Source: Phellopilus nigrolimitatus | Lineage: Eukaryota > Basidiomycota > Agaricomycetes > Hymenochaetales > Hymenochaetaceae | Direction of reading: 5' to 3' | NCBI GenBank assembly: GCA_021029095.1 | Contig: JAJOHG010000002.1 | Coordinates: forward strand, 1,302,001 to 1,366,000 | Length of the DNA: 64,000 bases | The notes under the pieces: model-generated | Database searches by the model: none | What the model was told of the DNA's origin: nothing | Seen by the model: the letters and a program-made list of their open reading frames with translations, nothing else | Made by a program: the position numbers and the translations under genes | Part shown: positions 1 to 11,155 of the stretch, in pieces | Layout: each line of letters opens with the position of its first letter | How positions within the stretch are numbered: the first letter of the stretch is position 1

Positions 1-196
1 ATCAATGCATCGCAGAAGACTGCATGTACAGGCGCCAATCTAATAACCGGGCGTCTAATACTCAATAAACGTGTTACACTATCAGATCAAAACCGCTTAC
101 ATACATATACGTAAGCTACATGTAGATAATGGATATCCTACATGCAAACGGACCGAGAAAGGCAGCGCACCTGCCCCTTTTGGTTTGAATCCTTTC

Positions 197-1688
197 ATGA
201 ACTCTTCCTCTTCGCACAAATGGCTGCTCGCACGTCTTGTCCTCGCTGTGCACATTTTCGTCGCCATCTTCCTCGTTGCCTCCGCACAGCTCCCGTCATT
301 TGATGCTTCGGCTCGAGTCGTCCTCGACTCTGCCTGGCCGGCATCACTCTTGCGGTGGGATGCGTTCCACTTTGTCCACGTTGCTCGCGATGGCTACGTG
401 TATGAACATGAATATGCATTCTTCCCCGGCACGCCGCTCATAATGCGATACGGCGCCAAGCTGCTTCATTTCGTTGGGCTAGGCTCGGAAGGCAGCTTGT
501 CGAGCCTTCTGGTCGCAGGCGCACTTGCGTCCGCTGCAGTCGCCGTCGATGCGGCCTTTACGCTCTATGACCTCACGCTGCATCATTTTCGCAGCCCCGC
601 AACAGCACTCTTAGTTTCGCTCCTCTCTCTACTCTCTTCCAGTCCTCCGACATTGCGTTATGCACCTTACGCTGAGCCCTTCTTCGCGTACCTGTCGTAC
701 AAAGGTAAGCTCATTATCCACGCTCTGCAGCAGAACCGATTGAATTGTTGTGAAAAGGTATGCTGTTCTGTGCACGAAAGCAGTTCTTTTCTGCCTCTAT
801 CGCATTCGCACTGGCTAGCATGTTCAGGTCGAACGGGACTATACTCATTGGCTACATAGTCTGGGGATGCTCGTCGAGCCAGTTTTCCTCAGTTCAGTGC
901 CCGAAACTCCCAAAGTTGTGTTTCAGAGGAAAGCAAGAAGCCTGCTTTATTGTTCCTTTTTATCGTCAATACCGTTTATCCCTTTCCTCTGGCATCAATA
1001 CAACGCATACTCTGCATTCTGTGCCGTGCCTCTCATTGAGCGACGTCCGTGGTGCTCGAACAGACCGCCCATGATATATTCTTTTGTGCAATCTGAATAC
1101 TGGGACGTCGGCCTCTTCCGCTACTGGACTTTACAGCAGTTGCCTAACTTCCTCCTAGCTGCGCCTGTCCTTGTTCTCCTCTTTCACGCATCCATCCGGC
1201 ATGTACGCCTTAGCTTTCTCCCGCGGATACGAATTCGTTTACAGGAGCTTTCAATTGTATCGCCGAACAATGATGTGAAGACGTCTGGAGAACCTTGCAA
1301 TTCTTTTCCGTCAGATCCGTTCCTCGCACTTTCTCTCACTCCACACGCGATCCATGCGCTCATCCTGAGTACAATGCTTCTCATCTCTGCCCATACACAG
1401 ATCGTAATTCGGCTTGCCAGCGCATTGCCTTTCACGTACTGGGCGGCAGCGCGCCTGTTCCTTCCCATTACTCGCTCTATTCACCCTTCTGCCCTGGATC
1501 CCATTCCAGAATCAGATTCCCGGTCCAGTTCCACGGAGGCGCCCGGCAAGGGTATGAAAACAGGCACAACAGAATCTGCCGTACAGGGTCAGGGACTAGG
1601 CCGCGCGGCGCATTGGTGGTTAGGCTACAGTGTGCTTTGGGGCGCAGTTGCGCTCGTCAGCTGGGCAGTCTTCCTCCCTCCTGCGTGA
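197..1688 (+). CDS. GPI18: GPI mannosyltransferase 2 (PIG-V/Gpi18 family)
   Basis: This ER membrane enzyme adds the second mannose to the glycosylphosphatidylinositol anchor precursor. The deduced protein is 456 residues. A membrane segment lies at about residues 9-30. The family's luminal signature follows: RWDAFHF at residues 53-59, then a Gly-Tyr-x-x-Glu stretch and AFFPGTP at 74-80. Later come an FRSNG motif, a YSFVQSEYWDVGLFRYW block and the usual FLPPA C-terminus. Two introns restore the frame: 705-757 (phase 1) and 859-926 (68 bases, phase 0). The ATG at 197 was chosen over the upstream ATG at 71 because the family starts just before the first membrane helix. The second intron is inferred from frame and GT/AG sites. 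Identity is secure; exact splice sites are less so. Confidence 0.9.
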
Positions 1689-2052
1689 TCTGAGCAACAG
1701 TGGCCAACGAGCCATCCATTGGGTGTATGCTAGTTTGGGTATTCATTGTACTTACTGTACTGTTGACGAAACTTGATATAGCATAAGCTCAGATAAACTT
1801 AACTCCAAATCTCTTCGGACTGGGACGCACCACATGGGTGTAATTGTATGAATGTCAGTTCGAGTTAACCTCTAGTTCGCATAAGCAGTGGCACAGAATC
1901 GTTGAGCAAATGGTGACAGAGACTTCATTCACAATTCATGGCTCTATATGAAGCTGCTGTAGTCTATACTTGTCTCATCTAGTTTTTTATTGATTTTTTT
2001 GACCCGATCTCTCACGGATACCTCTTTCCTACGGCGCGGTTGGCATTAGGAA
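1689..2052. other. intergenic, convergent 3' ends
   Basis: This gap lies between the stop codons of GPI18 and the MFS transporter. It is AT-rich with T-runs near 1984-2000, which fits two facing 3' untranslated regions. No gene is visible. Confidence 0.6.
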
Positions 2053-3886
2053 CTACCCACTGCCCGTTAGATGCTCTGGCCTGTCAACATCCTTCGGGCC
2101 CTTGACATCCCTTTCGCAATCAGGCGGAGCGGCATTCGCATTCTTTTCTAACTTTTCCTCGTCGCTCGGGCCATTGATGCCATCCTCATCTGTATCAAGT
2201 TTTTTCCGCGCTCCAAACCCACCCTCGTACCCGAACCAGGTAAAGCGCTGGACGTGCGGACCGCGGATGAGCAGGAACACGACCTGGAGGGCGCCAAGGC
2301 CCATGGCAAACGCAGAGTCTGCACGCCACCCGAATCGCACGAAAATATGACTCCCGACATTTGTGCCCATCACGAATCCGAGAAAGATCTATTAATAGAC
2401 CATTTAATAAAATAAACAAGAAGATATAGGTATGAAAATGAAAGAATTCGATACTTACACTGATCAAAAGCACCGCGTTCAGGCGCGAACGGGCTTTTGC
2501 GTCGACACTGGTCCATAGATAAGCCGCGCTGTTAACTTGAATGAATAAATAAACTAGCGACTAACCTGTACACAGACGTCGCGATCGAGACTTGCTGTGC
2601 TTGACGCGCCCCGTCAATCCCGAACCCAGCAATTACTACTGCGGCGATGTTGATCCCTCCCGCGCCCGTCTGGATTGCTTGGGAAACCATGATCAAGAGG
2701 GACGATGCGAGTGTCGCCCACCATGGGTCAAGACGGTCAACCACACGACCCACAAACGGACTTGTCGACACGCCGGCCATGCCTACGAAGCCGAACATAC
2801 CAATTACAAGTCTGTCCAAAAGAGAATGTTATTTAGTTCAATCTAACAAGTTCAATGAATGAACGCGTACGTCGAATAATGATAAGGAGCATCATCGAGC
2901 AAGTAGGTCAACGTGACCCAGTAATTCGAGAATATTGCGCTCGCTGCAAAAGAGATGAGAGAAGCTTGTATCAATGTCGGTTCCGTCAGTGCGAATTTTC
3001 CCATGGTCTTCATGATTCCGAAGTATGTTAAGCCCGAACCCGCATTGTTTGCCGGCCAGTCAGGTAACACGATATACAACATAAGCCACGTTGCGGCTTG
3101 CAGACCCACAGCGAGGTAGTACACGACGCGCCAAGACGTGAACTGCGCTATGAGCCCGCCAATGACGCGGGCGAGGAGGACACCAAAGAGAGCGGCAGAC
3201 AGGACAATAGATATCGCAGAAGAGCGGCGATGAGGAGGGGCGAGGTCCGCTGCGTATGGGATGAATATTTGCGTGCAGATGGAAAATAAGCCGACGAGAA
3301 AGGATATAGCCTCAAATGCTACCAGGGAGTTTGTTAAACATAAGCCGATGGTCAGCGTTGTGGTAAGAAATATGAGTAGCAGGAGCAAAGGCCGGCGACG
3401 GATGAGGTCTCCAAGTGGTGATATGAGCAAAATCCCACACGCGTAACCGGCTTGAACAAGGGTAGGAATCCTTTTAGAAAAATCAGTGGAATTTCAGAGA
3501 ATATGTAGAAAAAACCGAACTTTGCGACATCCTCATCAGTTGCTCCAAAGGAGTCGGCAAACTGGACTGCAAGCCACAACTGTGAGCTGATGATTTAAGA
3601 GCAACCAAGAATGACGGACTTAAAAGAGGTTGACAGTAGTATACATTCATTACGACTGAAAATGAGTGAATTCAATATTTATCGGAACGATCGGGGTTAC
3701 AATATAATGCTCACCAAATGTACCTCCGACACCAAACGCAATATTCAGGAGCGTCGTGAACTGAAAGGGACGGCCTGGGTCATATTGAAGTCTCTTCGGT
3801 ATTGGCAAGAACCAGAAGTCGTGCGTCGCCCCTTGCTTGGACTCAATGGGCTCGGGAACAACGGGGACTATGCTTGACGAACTCAT
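2053..3886 (-). CDS. MFS transporter, 12-helix drug/metabolite type
   Basis: This is a major facilitator superfamily permease of the plasma or organellar membrane; the substrate is unknown. The N-terminal tail (start 3886) leads into helix 1. A short exon near 3620-3655 encodes the subfamily hallmark YYCQPLL. Next come an IPTLVQAGYACG segment and the cytoplasmic motif PLGDLIRRRP (a motif A variant), followed by further helices. The C-terminal tail is charged and about 60 residues long. Supported introns are 3656-3714, 3580-3619 (only 40 bases), 3471-3520, 2812-2870, 2529-2565 and 2389-2458. With these exons the reading frame is off by one base around 3620-3626 (a TAAAAG run), suggesting an extra base or a missed splice variant. 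Family assignment is firm; substrate cannot be inferred. Confidence 0.85.
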
Positions 3887-4395
3887 GGTCTCAAAGGAAG
3901 AAGCTTATGGCAAGCTTCTGTTACTACTCGAGGTGACTAATATATAGGGAGAATATATATATATACCTGTTATCTGCAGCCGATATCATAGGTTGAGAAG
4001 GCGTGCTTAGAGTCAGCATTATGAATCTGTGAATGAGTGAATGCAGACGGGGTTAATAGCAGAAATCGGGTGCCATAGGGCATGAGAGTCATGTTCAAGT
4101 TGCTGTAGACGCGTCGCACGCGTATATACACACATCGCACTTACGGTGCTCAAAATCTTCTGAGTCATATTCACACTTGAACACCTTCAAACTTAAAAAT
4201 ACAATTACATTATGATTATGTTACAAAGATCGCAGATATACGGAATTATTAGAGGGTTCTGGGCTCTACGAGTAACGAGATGGTTGTGGGTAGATAGAAG
4301 TAAAGGTAAAGCAGTTGAGTGTATGAAGTAAGCATAGAAACCAAAATATCTCGAATTTCAGTTAATCAGAAATGGAAAAAAAGGATCAGAGAACT
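3887..4395. other. intergenic, MFS promoter side and GEN1 3' end
   Basis: This 509-base gap holds the upstream region of the MFS transporter, with an AT dinucleotide run at about 3953-3965, and the 3' flank of GEN1. I see no coding signal. Confidence 0.5.
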
Positions 4396-7300
4396 TCAGG
4401 TCAGATCAATAATCACATCGTCGTCAAACATAACTACCCCGCTGTCGTGAGCGCTGGACTGCGAACCACACACGCTGGGACGAGAGGAGCTGTATCCCCG
4501 GCGCGACCATCCCCGCGACGGCAACAAATCAGGGCTAGAAGGCACGCCGCTGCTCGGGGGCCTGTTCTGTGATGAGCTCGGGAAGGCAGTCTCGTCCTCG
4601 CCAGAAGACTCAATCTCGATTAGGTCTGAAGACGGCGATCCCAGCCTCATAAGTTGGCTGCTTTTTTGAGAGGACGCGTCCCCCCGCTGGACACGCGGTG
4701 GAGACGGCGAGGGCAAGAAGAGGGGGCGATGATCATCTGCATTAGACGACCACGAAGTGCAGGGTGCTGGGATTGCGGAGGAATTTTGGGACGCCGCTGT
4801 TTGGTCAGCCCGGACGTCCGCGCGCAAGGGAACATATGGCATAGACGCCAAGGCTCGCAAAGGTTTATCAGATGGTCTGGTGGCCGACGCAGTTTGTATA
4901 GTGTCAATGTTATCCGCCTTTCTTTTCCCTTTATCCAAAAGGCTCTTATTCGCTATGTTGGACTTGAGTTGTGAACCATTTCTCAACTTGCCTTCCTGAG
5001 CTTTCCTCATGAAGTCGCGTTCGAACAACCGGTCCATCTTGTCGTCGTGGAGCTCCATGTCATCTTCGTCCCCTGACCCATGACCATCCCGTTCACCGTC
5101 CGAGGACAGTTCTGTCCAGCTCCAAGTGAGCTCCCCAGGTTTGGTATTGCCATTTCCCCTCAGGTCCTCACGTTCGACGAGGTCAGGATCACATGGGTCA
5201 TCGATCTCGAATAGAAAGAGCGATGGGCCGTCGTTAAAGTCCCGGCCCGCGCCTGATGCACGCGACGCGCTGGAAGCTGTCCGGCGGAGCTGCCCGGACG
5301 AAGATGTAGAAGCTCCTCGCTTCCCGGACTGAAAGACGCTGGATAGGTTAGTGGCAGTCCGGGGAGGACAAGAAGAGGACAGAGCAGAGATGCTAGGGAA
5401 AACAGGCGCGTCCTCTGGGTAAGGATCCGGGCGAAAAGCGCGTGATGGACCAGGGCGCGGCGCTTTGACCGGCGGCATTGAGGAAGCAGGTTTGTCATTG
5501 GTGTATGGCCCCCTGACTGGCGGCATTGAAGGAGCAGTAACAGTACTGAATGCATTTTCCTGGGTGTGGTTTCGCTCTGTGACGCGAGTGTGTTCTGCTT
5601 GTGTAGGAGCGGTGCGCACCTCAGCCGTGTTTTCTGTTCGGCGCGAAGTTTGAGTTGTATTCCTGCTCTTCTTGGGAGGCGAGGATCGAGGAGAACCACC
5701 TCTCTCATCTGCGCTCGTATCTGCTTCCCTGTCCGAGCTAGCCGCCCTGCGCTTCCCTTTTCCCTTGCTATTCGCAGGAGCTTTGGCGCCTGTTCCTCCG
5801 CGCTCCTTCTTCCGGTTCCTTTCCTCTGCCCCGAGCTCGTAATTTTCAACAAGCCTTGGATTGACGCGCCACAGCATCGGAGCAGGGCACCACATCCTAA
5901 ACGTGCTGAGAGGGTCCGCAGGCGGCTTCGCGGTCTTTGCTCTTTTCTTTTTGCCGCCGATGATTACACCGGCGTCATCGCTATCTTCTTCGGCGTCATC
6001 GTCGCGGCCATTGTAGCCAGTCGTACCCTCTTCTTCTTTCTCTGGGCGTTTACCTTGAATCCCAGAGCGTGTCAGCTCTACAAACTTACTGGGATCCACT
6101 TCCACACGATACTCGACAATCCTGTCCGTTGATACATGGCGTCGACTCGAATGGATTTTGATAATAAACGACCTTGGATCATATGGCGCCCGGGAAGAAA
6201 TCGTCGGTGGACGGGACTGATTTGCAAATGCCTCGCTTATACGCTCCATACGATCCACCGGTCCAGTGGCTTGGCTCAGATACTTAGCTATGAGGGAAAT
6301 AGACGTACCCACTGCCTCGTGATGTTCAGGCCTACGAGCCCCTCGGACATGGTAGTCTATCATGCCGGATTGGCAGCGTCTTTCGATCTCCTTCTTGTCC
6401 TGCTCTAGCGCCGCACGGCGTAAGATGCGTATGACACAAGCTTCCCACATCAGATCGCGAAAGCGCTTGACGATAAGGATACGTGTGCCCCACTCGAAGA
6501 ATTTCTCGCAGAAAGAGGCGGCTTGCACAAGGCTAAGTTCCGGAGTCGCTCTCATTTGCGGCGGATTCTCCGTCCTTTTCGCTGGTTCCACGTACTTGTT
6601 GAGTATGTCGAGACTTGGGAAATCATTGGGTACGGACAGGCCAGGAAATAATCTCTTCAAGAAGCCCCGTCTGTTTTCTCGGAGCTCCGCGTTGATCCTG
6701 GATCTCCACGCGGGTAAGAAATTATGAAGACTTTGGGATTCCCGTAAAGAAACAGCATTTAGAAGCTCGTCGCCGAAGCCACAGCGAGCGAGGGCGTGTG
6801 CGACCGCCTTTCCAAATCTGTCGATGCCCTAATACACTTAGGTAAAACGATCTGCAGTAGTCGCAATTCATGAAATCTACCTTGTCATAGTCCCCGCCCG
6901 TTAGGAGAGCGAAAAGGACCATCCCTCCCTGCGTCATTCCAATCTGTGGATTAGTGCGTATGTCCTCGGCGCGATACTCCATGACGTGGAATTTGCTTTC
7001 CTTTCCTTCCAAGTTGAGAGCAGGATGGGACTTGTTACTGGACAAGCGCATGCTCGGGCTGCAAATGTTTGGAACAATTCAATTTTCTCTGTACAGCAAA
7101 TTATGCTGAGATGAACATACGAACTTCCGGATGATGGTGTATGCTCCGAAAAGGAACGTGTCAGCGTCGTCTGTCATAACCGCGTCTATAATGCCAGCAC
7201 GGTTCAGATGTGCAAGCTCGACCTCGGCCTCCCCGCCTGCCTCGCGCCATTCGAACCCAAAAACTTTCAACAGTGCCTTCATATCCTGAGACAAGTTGTG

Positions 7301-7659
7301 AGACCCCGTTTTTCCCTTCTTGCTACCGCGCTTCGTCTTGGGCCGGTTGCGTCCGTCAAACACGAAGAGCGGGAGGAGCGGCAGCTTTGCGAGCTCCTTG
7401 ACGCGGAAAAAGAGGAGCCGCAGTTCAGGGTTCTCACCCTCTTTGCTGTATGTCGCGTGCTTGTACCAGATAGATGCATCGATGCCGACACGATAGGCTC
7501 TTCTCTTCGAGTTGTTGCTCTCGAAGCCGTCCACAACTGCGAGGTGTGCCAATGAGCGTGACTTGCCAGCTGGGGCGAGAATCTGCAAGATTTCTTCAGT
7601 AAAATGTCGTGTCATGAGCGGTCTGGATCACGTACGTCCCAGAGACCGCTGACGCCCAT
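4396..7659 (-). CDS. GEN1: Holliday junction resolvase, GEN1/Yen1 (XPG/Rad2 nuclease family)
   Basis: This is a structure-specific nuclease that cuts Holliday junctions during homologous recombination. Exon 1 (7636-7659) encodes MGVSGLWD. After an intron at 7583-7635 come ILAPAG, GIDASIWY and VFDGRNRP of the XPG N domain. The XPG-I domain follows, with EAGGEAEVELAHLNRAG and the acidic MTDDADTFLFG. A later exon carries LLTGGDYDKG of the helix-hairpin-helix region, split by an intron at about 6832-6889. The acidic metal ligands are intact. The last exon is a long single block (4396 to about 6830). It contains a conserved region typical of GEN1 and then more than 400 residues of Ser/Pro/Arg-rich, probably disordered tail with basic patches (KGKGKRRAA). 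This tail fits the known regulation of Yen1 by phosphorylation and nuclear transport, which is inference here. Confidence 0.88.
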
Positions 7660-7944
7660 ATTGGCGGTGAATGCTGGACTTCAATTCAAGGTAAAGGTTT
7701 GGAGGGCTGAGGACGAGACGCGCCAGTACGCCAGTACGCGCTTGTCACAAAAGTGCTTTTAATAATTAGTCAAATGACAAATTGGCGCGACAGAGTATTG
7801 TGGCTTGGCTGCGGCCCGATTGAAATACAGATTAAAGCAAGAAACAAAATGTAGAAAAAACAACAAGCCATGGAAGTGAGATCCAAATTACACTCTTATA
7901 TGCGAACGTAGAAAGGCACTAGATAAATATAAATGCATCGTACT

Positions 7945-9634
7945 TCATACTGTGGACTTGCGGATGGCTGCCTTCAAGCGCTTTCGCAGTCCGCCATCGT
8001 CGCCCGTGTCCTCGTTCTCGTCGATAGAGCGTCGGCTCTGAGAGCTGTCTAATGATAGTCTGGTCGTGATTCCCGCCCTATTTTCTGCATCCGCAGACGA
8101 CATCGAGGTTTCCTGTTGTCGCGCGGCATGGCTACGAGCCTCTTCTGCCGATGCCGCTTCGATCACTTCGGACAACAAAGCGATTCTTGTCCATTTCCTA
8201 TATCGTGTGAACTAGCGAAAGTTATGGGTTCAACGTTTAATGTAAATAAAACCGATTTCAGTACCTTTCCTAAGCCTCCGTTACTGCTGACGGCTGTCCA
8301 CTTGTTGTCTCCATACATCCAGCCATCATTATCTGTCAAAGGTTCCTCCGCTTCCGTGTCATGCGCGTCGCCGGATATGCTCGAACTAGTATCTGCTGTA
8401 TCTGATCGAACGGAATCGAGTTCAACATCTCCACTGTCCCCCTCTCGAGATGTCTTCAGCTTCAACTTTGCCCCATGCACTTTCTGCCTGATACGTCCCA
8501 CGCGATTAGCATCCTTCGAGATATCGTCGTTCAGCGTCGGTGGCTCTTTCTCTATACGCCTCGTGCCCACCTCTTTCTTCACCACCACTTTCCACTCGCC
8601 CTCTTCCCAAGTCCACGACGCTGTCCGTTTGACCAGTCCGCCTTTGCCATCGCTAACATATACACAGGTCGGCTCGGGAAGTGTGAATGCGCTCGGGGGA
8701 GATAACGGCTCCAATGCAGATGAGCACCATGAGGGACGTTCTCCAGGGAGTAAGGCAGCTGTCCAATCCAGCCCAACCCACCACCGCTGGTTCTCGTATA
8801 CAGTTATCAGGAAGCGTATCGAGTGCCCAGTTTCGCCACTTTGCCAGCTAGAGGCCGACAGAATAACAGGAGAAGGCGACTGTCCAGACAGAATCGCCCA
8901 TATGCTTGAAAGACTGCGCCGAAACCAAGCACTACGCCAGAGAGTCGCACGGGCCGTGTTCGCCCAGTGGGCTCTCCATATGACTAGTACAGTCCCAAAG
9001 ACGCCGAGAAGTACCCTGAGGCGTACGAAATGCGTGACGAGCAGGAATGGGATATAGAGGATGGCGAGAATGCGTATTATGGCCTTCCATGGGGTTGTTT
9101 GCGGATGTGGGGTTGAAGGTAGCAAGGATTCTATGACTGAAAGATCGATGATCTGAAGAACAACTGTCAAAAATGAGCGATGCTCTTTGCATTCACGAAA
9201 ACTCACCGTCGATTGCAAACTCTGCTCAGTCACTGGAGCACGAACCCTTGAGGGCGGCTGTAGGTATGACAGGTAAACATATATAGCAGCTGCGACGACG
9301 GGCAAAAGGTATCTGAAACAACGGCGACTTAAGCAAAAAGAAAAGCTGCACGCGAGCAACGAACCGAACCATACTTGAGAGTGAACCCGGAGAGAAGGCA
9401 AAGGAGCCACCACACCCCTAAAAGCAGCCAGCTATCTGCATATTTTGTCTTCCAGCTCACGGTCTCTACAAACCAGCGTATCCGCGCGATATATGGGCCA
9501 AGCTCAGCCAAGAGCGTTGTCAGTTGCGGCGGAACACTATTAAGAAACGTGATCAACGTCGGGAGCGTCGGTGGTTGAGCCAGAGGCAGGTCGAAGTTTG
9601 CCCGCGACGGCGAAGACGTTGTCGACGAGCTCAT
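7945..9634 (-). CDS. Peroxisomal membrane peroxin with dysferlin domain (Pex23/Pex24/Pex28-32 family)
   Basis: This is an integral membrane protein of the fungal peroxin family that controls peroxisome size, number and ER contact. Four exons (9375-9634, 9207-9312, 8265-9152, 7945-8211) give 506 residues with consistent phases. The N-terminal half has hydrophobic hairpins (VWWLLCLLSGFTLKYLLPVV and IIRILAILYIPFLLV). The C-terminal half carries the split dysferlin domain. The N-terminal part has RFLITVYENQRWWVGLDW and a Cys-Val-Tyr-Val-Ser-Asp strand; the C-terminal part has DGWMYGDNKW followed by FTRYRKWTRIA. That last junction is created by the intron at 8212-8264. The Ser- and Asp-rich tail ends in a basic patch. 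Which numbered yeast peroxin is orthologous cannot be told from sequence alone. Confidence 0.88.
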
Positions 9635-9848
9635 TCTATCCGCTGCCGTACATTCGTCAAGCGCCGAGATGGCTGTTGGCTGTCAGTGTGAATGGAATTC
9701 ACGTGGCTGCTGCGCGACTTGCGCGTCGGCCCGGCCCGTCCACGGCGGAACGCACACTACATAATACATATATACTTACAAAATCAGAGCAGAAAAAAAT
9801 ATACATTTTTGGCATATCTGCTATAGTACACATGATGAGACCATAAAC

Positions 9849-11155
9849 TCAGAACATTACCGTGTCCCTGAGGGAGAACCGCTTGAGCCGCCTGTAGTCT
9901 GGCCTGTCCTTCGCAACTGCCCACAACCACATATCGATTTCCTGCAGGGTCATTTTCTTCATCCACTCCAGCGTATCGGGCGGTGCGCCGGAAGCCTGAA
10001 CAGTAGACGCATCCAGCGAATGCGCGATCTCCAGCATCATTTCGCACGCGTCAATCGCTGCTGCGCGTAAAATGTACGCCTGCTCGATGTTCAACGCCGG
10101 GCCCTCTTCAGGCAGTTCTCTCGGAAGCTTAGCAATTACCTCGCCCCTTGGCTCTGCCTTTGCAAGCAGCTTCTCGAGATCCGCGGAATCGTCGGAGAAG
10201 GCGGAAGCGAGAGGTGCCGATGCAGAAGATAAGTCCAGCACGCCCAGATGGACAAGCATGGAGGGCAAGACGTTGTCCGAGAACACGGGGAGGGAGGAAG
10301 TGATTGGTATGGGGATAGATGAAGACTTCGAGGATCCAAAGCGAATTTCGACGGCGCATAAAAGAAAGAGCGCTTTTTTGAAGCAATACACCGCTGGAAA
10401 AAACAAATCGCAAATCGTACATCAGTTCATTTAATCCTTTTTTCTTCTTTTACTTCTTCTACTCACGTTGTCCATCGATCACAGCCATGTCACGGAACCC
10501 AGGGATCGCCTTCACAATCTGCTCTAGCACTGTGTCTACATCGGGCGAACCACCCTTTGCAGCTTTTCCCCCGCTTTTCAACGCCTCTAGGATAAATGTG
10601 CCCAAGTCTGGGTAGCCCGCCTTGACGAGCACTTCTCCCGTCTCGTTAAGCACGCGTACTATGAGCTGGACAAGCTGGTGCATCGGCCCGCCAAGCTCGC
10701 CGACTATGACGCCTGGGATGCTTTCATGCGGGCGCTCTTCGTGCATGCTCACGTGCAGCTGCTCCGCAATTGTCTGCGCACCTATCGCCTGCATCCCCTT
10801 CGCCGACAAAAAGTCTGCATCCGTGCCAGATGACGAAGTAATGTACAGTGAGAATACGAGCGCACGTATGTTATCCCATGCGCCACGCCCTGTCTGCTCG
10901 TGCAAGGGGACGCGATAGCCCGAAGCGAAGTTTAGGAGGGATAACGTGGACAAGAGATTGAGCTCGGATACGACAGAGGGGAATTGAAGCGGAAATGCGA
11001 GCCCGTGTGATTTAGACACCCGCTGAAAGCTATCTGTGAATGAAGGGGACAGTAGTAACCTCTCGATTGACGAGCGTTCAATCTGAAATAAAATAAAATA
11101 AGCAATGATCATCATAAGACAAAATGATATAAACTACCTTTACATTCGATGCCAT
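9849..11155 (-). CDS. QNG1: Queuosine 5'-phosphate N-glycosylase (queuosine salvage, DUF2419)
   Basis: This enzyme releases queuine from queuosine 5'-phosphate so that the modified base can be reused in tRNA anticodons; eukaryotes cannot make queuine. Exon 1 (11138-11155) encodes MASNVK. Exon 2 is 10467-11082 and exon 3 is 9849-10393, giving 392 residues with matching phases. Family landmarks are LLNFASGYR, the stretch IRALVFSLYITSSSG, NETGEVLV, IPGFRD, PVYCFKKA across the second intron, FSDNVLPSMLVHLG (the family's D-x-x-x-P-x-x-L region), and a C-terminal DMWLWAVAKDR with an Arg-rich end. The gene lies 215 bases from the peroxin gene, on the same strand. I am fairly sure of the family; the catalytic residues were not checked against a structure. 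Confidence 0.78.
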
